The notes beneath the pieces were generated by a model. The model was not told the origin of the DNA. It saw only the letters and a program-made list of their open reading frames with translations, and searched no databases. Shown one piece after another: positions 23,618-31,692 of a stretch of 64,000 nucleotides of DNA. Within the stretch, counting starts at the first letter, position 1; every line of letters begins with the position of its first letter. This DNA comes from JAWXUK01 sp044432725 (GTDB lineage: Bacteria; Bacillota; Clostridia; Oscillospirales; Oscillospiraceae). The DNA is taken from contig JAWXUL010000002.1 in assembly GCA_044432725.1 (NCBI GenBank), positions 154,470 to 218,469 on the forward strand. The letters are read 5' to 3'. The position numbers were made by a program, and so were the translations under genes.

Positions 23618-24379
23618 TTGCAGGGACGGGAACATCCCATGGAATTCTTAGATCGGCTTCGTTCTGGTCGAAAGAAAACAAAAGGGGAAGAGCGTGCTCT
23701 TTATCATAAATACTTGCACTATTGTGGGATTTTATGTCATAAGGAACAAAATTTGCTCCAAGAATACAGTGAATCTTGGTGGTCAAATCTATTTGCAGGA
23801 CATTTTTATGATGTTCCCTCTTCTGGGGCAAGACTTCGTGCAGAGTTGGACAAGCTACAAATTCCTGAAAAACCACCTGAACCAACAGATTCTGCTTTAC
23901 TTGGCCACTGCTATTTGACAGGAATTGGCAGAAAACAAAATATTCCCCAAGCTGTAAAGCTTTATGAATATCATGACCCCTATTTGCTTGCCATGTGCTA
24001 CTGGGATGGTATTGGTGTAGAGCAAGATCAATTTCATGCCCTGACTCTTCTTGATTCTGCCATAGAACAAGGGCAAACTCGCTTGAAATTTCATTATGTT
24101 TTGTGCTCTCTTCAACTTTTACTTAAAACAAACGGCTTGAACAGAGACGTGGTAAAAGGTGCCTTTTTAATTTTTGAAGAAGAGGCAAGTCTTGGCTCTT
24201 GCCTTGCTTCCCTTTTTGTGGGTATTTATTTTTCTTATGGTATTTTAGTGGAGCCAGACCCCAAAAAGGCTTCTGATTGCTTTGCTTTGGCTTCTTTGGA
24301 AGGTTATACCATCGACCAGCTGGGTGCCAAACTACAAAATTTGGTGTTTACTTTAATCGACGATTATGGAAATTTTTAA
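23618..24379 (+). CDS. Sel1/TPR-like repeat protein
   Basis: A 253-residue helical protein without signal peptide. Segments such as ALLGHCYLTGIGRKQNIPQAVKLYE, LLAMCYWDGIGVEQDQFHALTLLDSA and LASLFVGIYFSYGILVEPDPKKASDCFALAS follow the Sel1 repeat pattern (alternating helix pairs with G-x-G turns), so it is probably a protein-interaction scaffold. The start is uncertain: TTG 23618 has AAGGTGG seven bases upstream and is preferred; the next ATG is 23639. It is divergent from gyrA and has its own promoter and terminator. Partner unknown. Confidence 0.75.
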   Translation: MQGREHPMEFLDRLRSGRKKTKGEERALYHKYLHYCGILCHKEQNLLQEYSESWWSNLFAGHFYDVPSSGARLRAELDKLQIPEKPPEPTDSALLGHCYLTGIGRKQNIPQAVKLYEYHDPYLLAMCYWDGIGVEQDQFHALTLLDSAIEQGQTRLKFHYVLCSLQLLLKTNGLNRDVVKGAFLIFEEEASLGSCLASLFVGIYFSYGILVEPDPKKASDCFALASLEGYTIDQLGAKLQNLVFTLIDDYGNF

Positions 24380-24383
24380 TAAA

Positions 24384-24413
24384 AAAACTGTGCCTTTTGG
24401 GCACAGTTTTTAT
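24384..24413. terminator. Bidirectional terminator
   Basis: CTGTGCC/GGCACAG stem extended by A-T pairs on both sides, with T runs on each strand, between convergent genes ending at 24379 and 24417. Confidence 0.9.
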
Positions 24414-24416
24414 TTT

Positions 24417-25115
24417 TTATATGACTAAACTTTTTTTGCTTATGGTCTGAAAAAATGAATTTTTCGCCAGATAAACAAAAGGGGTATCCAGTAATGATGT
24501 GACCATATAAACAGCATACGCTGCAATGGTGATATCCACTAAGATGGCTGTTTCAAAGACTCCATAAAAAGCGCCGAAATTAAATAAAATTGCGTTCAGC
24601 CCTTGGCTTATCATGGTGGAACCATTATTCCGAATCCAAAGGTTTTTCCCTTTGGTTTTTTCTTTTAAGAAATCAAAGAGCCATACATCTATAGTTTGGA
24701 CAAAGGCATAGACCACAAGACTGACAATCACAAGGCGAGGGGTGTTGGAGAAAATCACTTCCATAGAAGGCATGGCAAAATCTCCACCACTTGGTGTATA
24801 AAGGAACCAACTTTGACTGATGAGAATGAAAGCCCCTGAGGACAGAATCCCTGTTTTTACCCCAAGTCGTCCCTCATTTTTACCATAAATTTCTGATAAT
24901 ATATCAGTCGCTAAGAAGGTAGAAGCAAAAAGGATATTTCCCAAGGTTTGCTCTAAGCCAAAGGCTTGGACTTGGACAAGAACCTCGATATTGGCAAGAG
25001 TGGTTGCTAAGCCGATCCAAACAAAGAGCCCTGCTTTCCCCAGCACTTTATAAAAAAGAAGAACGGCTGAAAAGGTACACAAGAGACTGAAGATTAAAAT
25101 GATTTCGTTGCTCAT
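24417..25115 (-). CDS. YhhQ/VUT-family queuosine precursor transporter
   Basis: Integral membrane protein of the YhhQ family (VUT superfamily), which imports queuosine precursors such as preQ0/preQ1. About 232 residues with six or so membrane segments. Family signatures: NILFASTFLATDILSEIYGK (about residue 55), TPRLVIVSLVVYAFVQTIDVWLFDFLK (helix with conserved Q and D) and NNGSTMISQGLNAILF. The ATG at 25113-25115 is preferred to a GTG at 25133 that overlaps the preceding gene; the ribosome site is weak, suggesting coupling to the glycosidase. No queuosine genes are nearby. Confidence 0.85.
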   Translation of the reverse strand: MSNEIILIFSLLCTFSAVLLFYKVLGKAGLFVWIGLATTLANIEVLVQVQAFGLEQTLGNILFASTFLATDILSEIYGKNEGRLGVKTGILSSGAFILISQSWFLYTPSGGDFAMPSMEVIFSNTPRLVIVSLVVYAFVQTIDVWLFDFLKEKTKGKNLWIRNNGSTMISQGLNAILFNFGAFYGVFETAILVDITIAAYAVYMVTSLLDTPFVYLAKNSFFQTISKKSLVI

Positions 25116-25129
25116 TATGATTGAAAATC

Positions 25130-27328
25130 TCACTTTCTTTTTCTGATTGTTTTACTTGATTTTTCTGTTTTTGTGGGTTTTCGACGGGTTTTCTCCCCTT
25201 GGGGGATTGGGCTTTGGGAAATTTTTTCTTCAGACTTTGCCACTGTCGCAGATGGCATTTTCTCCACTAGAGTGGTTTTCTCTTCCATGACTTTTACTGA
25301 TGTTTCTTTCTTTGGCTTTTTATCAGAATTTTCTTTCTTTGGCTTTTTATCAGAATTTTCTTTCTTTGGCTTTTTATCAGTATTTTCTTTCTTTGCTTTT
25401 GGGGCAATGGTGTCTTTTTTGCCAGCCATGGGGTTTTCCTGTGGTTTGGTTGTTTCTTCTGGAAGGCTCTCTTCTTTTTCACGTTGACAACGGAAAAGAC
25501 CAGCGAAATAAGGTGGAATCACCATTTTTCCACCCTCAGTGCGCACAGGATCTGTGATTGCTAGGGGGCTGAGGGTCATATTTTCTAAGGGCAGACGTTG
25601 GCTGTGCTCAAAATTATTGAAAATACAAAGGATTTCTTCCTCTTCCCAAGTACGCATGAAGGCAAGGACTTGGGGGTTGCTTTGGAGATAATAAATATCA
25701 CCAACACGAAGTGCCTTGCTTGTTTTTCGTAATTGACCCAAGGTTTTTACCCAATCAATCATAGAACGGTCTTCTTTGCCCCAAGGGAAGGGATAACGAT
25801 TGAAGGGGTCTTCAAAACCTTGCATCCCTGCTTCATCACCATAATAAACGCAAGGAGAACCTGGAAAAGCAAAGAGAAGTGCCAGCGCTGATTTTGTTTT
25901 CATTTCGCCGTGAAGCTGTTCTAATTTAGAAAGGGTGTGGTTAAAACGCCATGTCTTTGATTCCTCTAAAGCGTCTCCTCCATGTCCCAGAAGGGTGAGG
26001 ATACGCAGGGTATCATGGGTGCCTAGAGCATTCATGGCAGAGTAAAAAGCTGTTTTGGGATAATTTTCACGGATTGTTTCCATGGTTTGGATAAAGTTTT
26101 CACTGCTACCTCGTTGATAGTAATCCAAAATAGCACGGCGAAGGGGATAGTTCATCAACCCATCACAATGCCCTCCTAAGATATGCTTGCGACGAACGCC
26201 ATAAGCCTCTTTGGTGGAGCCGTCTTCCCACACCTCGCCAATGACCACGGCTTCGGGTTTTTCTGCTCTGGCTGCTGCATGAATCCCAGCCACAAAATCG
26301 TCAGGGAGTTCATCTGCCACATCCAAACGCCAGCCATCTGCCCCTAAGCGAAGCCAGCGGCGCACCACGGAATCTTCGTTTTGGAAGATAAAATTCCGAT
26401 ACCCCTGAGAGCTGCTGTCAGGAGAGGGGAGAGAATAAAATCCCCACCAAGAGTCATATTCATTTGGCCAATTATGGAAGGAAAACCAGTCAAAATAAGG
26501 ACTTTCCTTACTTTGATAAGCACCTTTATTCGGATAATAGTTATCACCGTTAAAATAACGAGAGACAAAACCCACATGGTTGAAAACACCATCTAACATG
26601 ATTTTCATGCCTTTTTCATGGGCTTTTTGGCAGAGGGTTTTAAAATCTTCTTCATTCCCCAGCATAGGGTCGATTGTTTCATAATCAGCAGTCCCATAAC
26701 GATGATTTTCTGGTGCTTCGAAAATAGGACAAAGGTAGATTGTCTCTACCCCTAAATCTTCTAAATAATCTAGTTTTTGGGTGATTCCCTTTAAGTCTCC
26801 ACCGAAAAAATCACGATTTCTCACTTCACCATTTTCATCAGGGAGATAATCAGGATGTTCCATCCATTCTTTGTGGACGATACGACCCCCAACCATATTC
26901 TTGGTGTCACGAATAGTGGAGCGATGGAAACGATCGGGAAAAATTTGATAACTCATTCCTTCCCCAAACCAAGAAGGGACATCTTCTTCTTGATAAACAG
27001 TGATTTGATAGACACCGTGGATGGGGTCACTATGGGGACGAATATACTGCTCTCTGCCATCGATGCCTGTTAATCGGAAGTAGTACCACACCAAACCTTG
27101 GAATCCTTCTGTGGGGAGAGTGACTGTGAACTTATCGTAAAAGCCCTCACGCCCTGCCCAAACAAGAGGAAGGTTTAAAATCTGATCCCCTTCTCTGTTT
27201 GCCACTAATTCTCCCCCTGAAAAAGCACTGGACAATTCAGGGTAGAGTGTAAAGGAGATTTCCTTGCCAGTAGGAACTGCACCATAGGGTTTTTTGTATT
27301 TTTCATTTCTTGGATTAAAGATTTCCAT
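25130..27328 (-). CDS. GH13 alpha-glycosidase (neopullulanase/cyclomaltodextrinase type) with Lys-rich tail
   Basis: Intracellular GH13 enzyme that hydrolyses maltodextrins, cyclodextrins or pullulan. An N-terminal beta domain (1-125) is followed by the TIM barrel with DGVFNH, GWRLDVADE (nucleophile Asp), GEVWED (acid Glu) and ALGTHDT (transition-state Asp), then a beta domain to about residue 620. No signal peptide. Unusually, the last ~110 residues are low complexity: KKENSDKKP repeats of nine residues, then Lys/Thr/Glu-rich sequence. The start is the ATG at 27326-27328, with AAAGGATGAG before it; an ATG three codons earlier sits on that site. 732 residues. Confidence 0.92.
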   Translation of the reverse strand: MEIFNPRNEKYKKPYGAVPTGKEISFTLYPELSSAFSGGELVANREGDQILNLPLVWAGREGFYDKFTVTLPTEGFQGLVWYYFRLTGIDGREQYIRPHSDPIHGVYQITVYQEEDVPSWFGEGMSYQIFPDRFHRSTIRDTKNMVGGRIVHKEWMEHPDYLPDENGEVRNRDFFGGDLKGITQKLDYLEDLGVETIYLCPIFEAPENHRYGTADYETIDPMLGNEEDFKTLCQKAHEKGMKIMLDGVFNHVGFVSRYFNGDNYYPNKGAYQSKESPYFDWFSFHNWPNEYDSWWGFYSLPSPDSSSQGYRNFIFQNEDSVVRRWLRLGADGWRLDVADELPDDFVAGIHAAARAEKPEAVVIGEVWEDGSTKEAYGVRRKHILGGHCDGLMNYPLRRAILDYYQRGSSENFIQTMETIRENYPKTAFYSAMNALGTHDTLRILTLLGHGGDALEESKTWRFNHTLSKLEQLHGEMKTKSALALLFAFPGSPCVYYGDEAGMQGFEDPFNRYPFPWGKEDRSMIDWVKTLGQLRKTSKALRVGDIYYLQSNPQVLAFMRTWEEEEILCIFNNFEHSQRLPLENMTLSPLAITDPVRTEGGKMVIPPYFAGLFRCQREKEESLPEETTKPQENPMAGKKDTIAPKAKKENTDKKPKKENSDKKPKKENSDKKPKKETSVKVMEEKTTLVEKMPSATVAKSEEKISQSPIPQGEKTRRKPTKTEKSSKTIRKRK
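25304..25403. repeat. 27-bp tandem repeat inside the glycosidase gene tail
   Basis: Between three and four copies of a 27-bp unit (TTTCTTTGGCTTTTTATCAG core), in phase with the reading frame and encoding KKENSDKKP nonapeptides. The first and last copies are diverged. Confidence 0.9.
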
Positions 27329-27418
27329 TTTTCTCATCCTTTCTTTTTTTAAAGCTGCTTTTGAAAAAGTGTAATAATGATAGGTTTTAATACTTTTTGT
27401 ATTTTCTCTCCCAGAAAG

Positions 27419-28783
27419 CTAGTATACTAATTGTAATATATTGTTCTTTTTATACAATACATCTTCTTGGAAGGTGGTGGTATATTCTCTGATGTCTTTT
27501 CTGTTTGGGTGACGAGTGATATCTTTTCCCACTCTGTCTTTCTTCACAATTTTGGTCATGGCACCTGCACCAAAGCCAATAATTGTTTCAAATTCTTCCA
27601 TCATTGCTATGTTATAGTGACAATAGTTTTCTATTTTTTCTCTTTTGATCCACCCAACATTCTCCAGACCTTGAGTGATTTTTTTCTGTCTGTAAAGGTA
27701 ATAGGGTACATAGCCGTGATTTCTTAGGCTTATCCATGCAGAGTTTAAGGTTTCTAACCACTTTTGCCCTAATTCTGGGTGATAATTTTCTGATAGCGGT
27801 GTGTTTTTCTTCGGTGTCAATGCATGAACAGTGATTTGCTCTGGAGATAGGGCAAGAAGCTTGTTTAAACTGTAGATAAAATCTTCATGGGAAGAAATGC
27901 CTGCAATCAAATCCATATTCACAGAAAACAGATTTTCTGCTAGAGAAAAAGCCTGATAAATCTCATCTACGCTGTGATTTCTGCCGATTTTCTTCAGAAC
28001 ATCTTCTTTCATGGACTGGGGATTGATAGAGATACGGTCTACGCCAAAAGATTGCAGAACATCTAATTTTTCCTTAGTAATGGTTTCTGGACGTCCGGCT
28101 TCCACAGTGAATTCAGGAATCTGGGGAAACAATGTTCTGATATGCTGACATAAATCAGCTAACTGTGTTGAAGATAAAATAGTGGGTGTCCCACCACCAA
28201 TGTAGAGAGAAGAGATGGGAATGGTTTTTATCAAAGAGAGTTCTTTTTTCAAAGCTTCTAAGTAGTTTTCTAACAAATCTATTGTATTTGTGGTATAGAA
28301 ACTACAATAGCTACAAGGGGAGGGACAAAAGGGAATGTGGATATAAATAGAATTCCCCTTTGATTTTCTTTGGGTTTCTAAACTGATTTTTGCACAATCT
28401 TCTGCCAGCTTACTTCTGATTTTATCTACAAAATAAACATTTTCTAAGATTTCAGAGGATTTATTTCCCTCTTGCTCTAGTTTACTGGTAAGTTTCACTG
28501 GACGAACACCAGTCAAACTACCCCAAGGAGGGGCATAGGGAAGGGTTTGGCTGATGGCTTGAAACACAGCTGTTTTGATGGCGAATTGCTGATTGTCTGG
28601 GGTGAGATTACAGTTGCCTTGATACTCTTCTCCCTTCCAGTGGAAGATTGCTTGGGCTGATTCCTCTAATTGGGAAGAGATGAGGTAATTTTCATCTTCT
28701 TCCCAAGTTTCTTCAGGGAGAAGAGCTAGTATGCTTTGCTCCACAGCATAACGAAAGTCGTGATTTTTCAGAAAGATTTTCAT
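27419..28783 (-). CDS. hemZ: HemZ-type radical SAM coproporphyrinogen dehydrogenase
   Basis: Oxygen-independent coproporphyrinogen III oxidase-like enzyme of the HemN/HemZ family. The radical-SAM cluster motif is CPSPCSYCSF (CxxxCxxC, about residue 155) after SIYIHIPF; SLYIGGGTPTILS follows, then DRISINPQSM and FSVNMDLIAGI. The ~140-residue N-terminal extension with GSLTGVRPVKL is the mark of HemZ rather than HemN. 454 residues. It begins one base after the stop of the MBL gene, with only a weak ribosome site, so the two are coupled. True heme synthesis is not proven, since many HemN homologues have other roles. Confidence 0.9.
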   Translation of the reverse strand: MKIFLKNHDFRYAVEQSILALLPEETWEEDENYLISSQLEESAQAIFHWKGEEYQGNCNLTPDNQQFAIKTAVFQAISQTLPYAPPWGSLTGVRPVKLTSKLEQEGNKSSEILENVYFVDKIRSKLAEDCAKISLETQRKSKGNSIYIHIPFCPSPCSYCSFYTTNTIDLLENYLEALKKELSLIKTIPISSLYIGGGTPTILSSTQLADLCQHIRTLFPQIPEFTVEAGRPETITKEKLDVLQSFGVDRISINPQSMKEDVLKKIGRNHSVDEIYQAFSLAENLFSVNMDLIAGISSHEDFIYSLNKLLALSPEQITVHALTPKKNTPLSENYHPELGQKWLETLNSAWISLRNHGYVPYYLYRQKKITQGLENVGWIKREKIENYCHYNIAMMEEFETIIGFGAGAMTKIVKKDRVGKDITRHPNRKDIREYTTTFQEDVLYKKNNILQLVY

Positions 28784-28784
28784 C

Positions 28785-29387
28785 TTATTTCCCCAAAGCT
28801 TCTCTCATATATGGGTTATTTTTCCGCTCGAAATCCAAAGAGGAATGGCGATCATGCCCAGGAAACACTTGATAATTACCAGATAAATCTGCTAATTTTT
28901 TCAAAGAGGCAAGAAGTTCTGGATAGCTTCCACCAGTCAGATCTGTGCGACCCATGTTACAATAAAAAAGAGTATCCCCAGTGAACAGACAATCTTTCAC
29001 CAAGAAACAAACAGATCCTTTGCTATGCCCGGGTGTGTGAATCACTTGAATCTCTGTGTCTCCCAAAGTGAATGATTGCCCTCCTGCAAGGGGGTATACT
29101 TCGGTGAGTTGCCTTGCGATTGGGAAAAATTCAGGGTCGGCATTCTCAAAGTCACCGGGGTGTATCCCTACCATCACAGAAGGGAATTTGTCACGAAGCA
29201 TTGCCACAGCTCCTGTGTGGTCAAAGTGTCCATGGGTGAGCAAAATATATTTGGGTTCTTTCCCTTCTAGCTGTGCCAGTACTTTTTCCCCTTCATCTCC
29301 TGGGTCAATGACTGCTATTTCGCCAGCACTTTCTAAAATATAACAATTTGCTTGGTAAGAACCAAGGGGCAACAGTTTCATTATCAT
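28785..29387 (-). CDS. MBL-fold hydrolase, glyoxalase II-like
   Basis: Metallo-beta-lactamase-fold hydrolase, 200 residues. Metal ligands: THGHFDHTGA (HxHxDH), HTPGHSKGSV and the TGDTLF Asp, with a last His in FPGHDRHSS. The compact size without the C-terminal helical domain fits the YcbL/YqgX group, thioesterases whose true substrate is usually unknown. ATG 29387 is preceded by AAGGAGAAG. It forms a two-gene unit with hemZ. Confidence 0.9.
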   Translation of the reverse strand: MIMKLLPLGSYQANCYILESAGEIAVIDPGDEGEKVLAQLEGKEPKYILLTHGHFDHTGAVAMLRDKFPSVMVGIHPGDFENADPEFFPIARQLTEVYPLAGGQSFTLGDTEIQVIHTPGHSKGSVCFLVKDCLFTGDTLFYCNMGRTDLTGGSYPELLASLKKLADLSGNYQVFPGHDRHSSLDFERKNNPYMREALGK

Positions 29388-29490
29388 TTTATCTTCTCCT
29401 TATCAGGCATATGGTGGGATAAGACCCACAGATTTTTATTTTCAGAAGGGTAATCATCATAGAATCACCCCATAAGGTGTTACATTCTTC

Positions 29491-31692
29491 CTAAGCACCT
29501 GCCACACGTCCCACGTGGTAAACTGATTTCATCTGGGATAATTTATTCATCACTTGAGTCAATTCGTGCTTATTATGGACTTCCATATCTATGGTCGCAA
29601 CAGCAAAACCATCTGGGGTGGCACGCATACTCACAGAGATAAGCTTTGTTTTCATTTGAGCAAGGCAATTTGACATATCCAGCAGAAGCCCGTCTCTGTC
29701 TTTTGCAGAGAGTTCCAAGGTGGTTTGATAGGAAATCGGCACTGCGTCTCCCCACTGAATGGGAATCCAGCGAGAATCTTCTTTTCGATTATCCTTATTC
29801 ACATTGGTGCAATCCACACGGTGAACAGAAACCCCATAGCCACGGGTGATGAAGCCCACCACTTTGTCCCCTGGAACAGGACAGCAACACCGTGCAAATT
29901 TCACCATACAATCGTCCATACCATCGACAACAATACCTGAAATCTCTCTGCCTTTTGTTTTTTTGCTTGGTTTTTTTTCTTCTTGGGGGATTTCTTCTGT
30001 TGCATCAGCACTTTTTTGTAGTTTTCCGATTTTAGCCAATTCGTCTTTCATGCGAGAGGCAACTTTCGAGGAAGTAATACCACCATAGCCAATTAAGGCG
30101 TAGAGGTCCTCTTTCCCTGCAAGACTTAATTTTTCACAAATTTTCTCAAATACATCATCTAAGATTCCTTGAGGTACGGTGTTTAATTTGTGGTATTTGA
30201 TTTCATTTTCCAAAGAATTACGCCCATTGACTATATTTTCCCCACGACATTCTTTTTTAAACCATTGACGAATTTTGTTTCTTGCTTCTGCAGAACGAGC
30301 AAAATGAAGCCAATCACGACTGGGTCCTTTTGCTGTTTGGGACATAATAACTTCTACCACTTCGCCATTTTGTAATTGATAATCAAAGCCAACCATTCTG
30401 CCATTGACCTTTGCGCCCACCATTTTGTTCCCGACTTCGGTATGAATGGCATAAGCAAAGTCGATGGGTGTAGCACGTGAGGGAAGGGATTTCACGTCCC
30501 CTTCTGGAGTGAATACAAAGACTTCATCATCAAACATATCCACTTTCAAAGAGCGAAGGAACTCTTCAGAGTCTGTTTCTTGCTGGGTTTCCAGTAATTT
30601 TCGCACCCATTCAAAGTCATGCTCTGTCCCCAAATCGTGGTTTGCAAGACCTTGTTTATATTTCCAGTGGGCTGCCACACCATATTCTGCGGTGTGATGC
30701 ATAGCCCAAGTACGGATTTGCACTTCAAAGGGAATCCCTTGTCTTCCGATCACAGTGGTGTGAAGGCTTTGATAGAGGTTTGGTTTGGGGGTACTGATAT
30801 AATCTTTGAATCTGTTTAGGATAGGATTATACAAATCATGGACGCAGCCAAGGACGTTATAACACTGTGCCACATCATCAACGATGACCCGCACTGCATA
30901 AAGATCGAATATTTCATCTAAACTTCTGTTTTGCTCAAACATTTTACGATAGATGGAGTAGGTATGCTTCACCCGACCTGAGGTGGTGCAAAATATATTC
31001 TCCTGTGCGATACGTGTTGTGATTCGGTCTTTTGCCTGTTGTAGGAAATCTTCATTGAGTCCTTGACGCTGTTCCATTTCTGCTTCAATTTCTCCGTAAC
31101 CAATGGGGTCAAGATAACGTAAGGAGAGATCTTCTAGTTCCCATTTCAGTTTTTGCATCCCCAATCTATGGGCAATGGGGGCATAAATTTCCATGGTTTC
31201 TAGGGATTTTTCTTTTTGCTTTTTGGGGCTTTGGTATTCCATGGTTCGCATATTGTGGAGACGATCACAGATTTTAATGAGAATGACACGGATGTCTTTT
31301 GCCATCGCCATGAACATTTTACGAAGGTTTTCCATTTGTTCTTCTTCTTTGGTGGTATAATGAAGAAGAGAAAGTTTGGTCACAGCTTCCACCAAATCAG
31401 CCACATCCACTGAAAATTCTCGTGCGACATCGTCATAGCTGGCTTCTGTATCCTCGATCACATCATGTAAAAGGGCAGCGATGAGGGCATCTCTGTCCAT
31501 ACCCAATTCTGCCATAATCTTTGCCACAGCTAGGGGGTGGGTAATATAGGGGGTTCCATCTTTTCGCAGTTGCCCTTCGTGAAAGCCATGGGCATAGCGA
31601 AAGGCTTTTTCCATGAGAGAATAATCCTCTCCTGGGGAATAAGAACGAAATTTATCTTCTAATTGCTGATATGATTTTAATAGTTTTTCCAT
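29491..31692 (-). CDS. rel: Bifunctional (p)ppGpp synthetase/hydrolase Rel
   Basis: Stringent-response enzyme, 733 residues. Domains in order: HD hydrolase (ALLHDVIEDT about residue 70), synthetase (DLYAVRVIVDD and TPKPNLYQSLHTTVIG), TGS (VFVFTPEGDVKSLPSRATPIDFAY), helical and zinc-finger region (VKFARCCCPVPGDKVVGF) and ACT domain at the end. Both catalytic halves look intact, so it should make and degrade the alarmone. Its start overlaps the recJ end by 16 bp. In most Firmicutes apt lies between recJ and rel; here it is absent. Confidence 0.96.
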   Translation of the reverse strand: MEKLLKSYQQLEDKFRSYSPGEDYSLMEKAFRYAHGFHEGQLRKDGTPYITHPLAVAKIMAELGMDRDALIAALLHDVIEDTEASYDDVAREFSVDVADLVEAVTKLSLLHYTTKEEEQMENLRKMFMAMAKDIRVILIKICDRLHNMRTMEYQSPKKQKEKSLETMEIYAPIAHRLGMQKLKWELEDLSLRYLDPIGYGEIEAEMEQRQGLNEDFLQQAKDRITTRIAQENIFCTTSGRVKHTYSIYRKMFEQNRSLDEIFDLYAVRVIVDDVAQCYNVLGCVHDLYNPILNRFKDYISTPKPNLYQSLHTTVIGRQGIPFEVQIRTWAMHHTAEYGVAAHWKYKQGLANHDLGTEHDFEWVRKLLETQQETDSEEFLRSLKVDMFDDEVFVFTPEGDVKSLPSRATPIDFAYAIHTEVGNKMVGAKVNGRMVGFDYQLQNGEVVEVIMSQTAKGPSRDWLHFARSAEARNKIRQWFKKECRGENIVNGRNSLENEIKYHKLNTVPQGILDDVFEKICEKLSLAGKEDLYALIGYGGITSSKVASRMKDELAKIGKLQKSADATEEIPQEEKKPSKKTKGREISGIVVDGMDDCMVKFARCCCPVPGDKVVGFITRGYGVSVHRVDCTNVNKDNRKEDSRWIPIQWGDAVPISYQTTLELSAKDRDGLLLDMSNCLAQMKTKLISVSMRATPDGFAVATIDMEVHNKHELTQVMNKLSQMKSVYHVGRVAGA

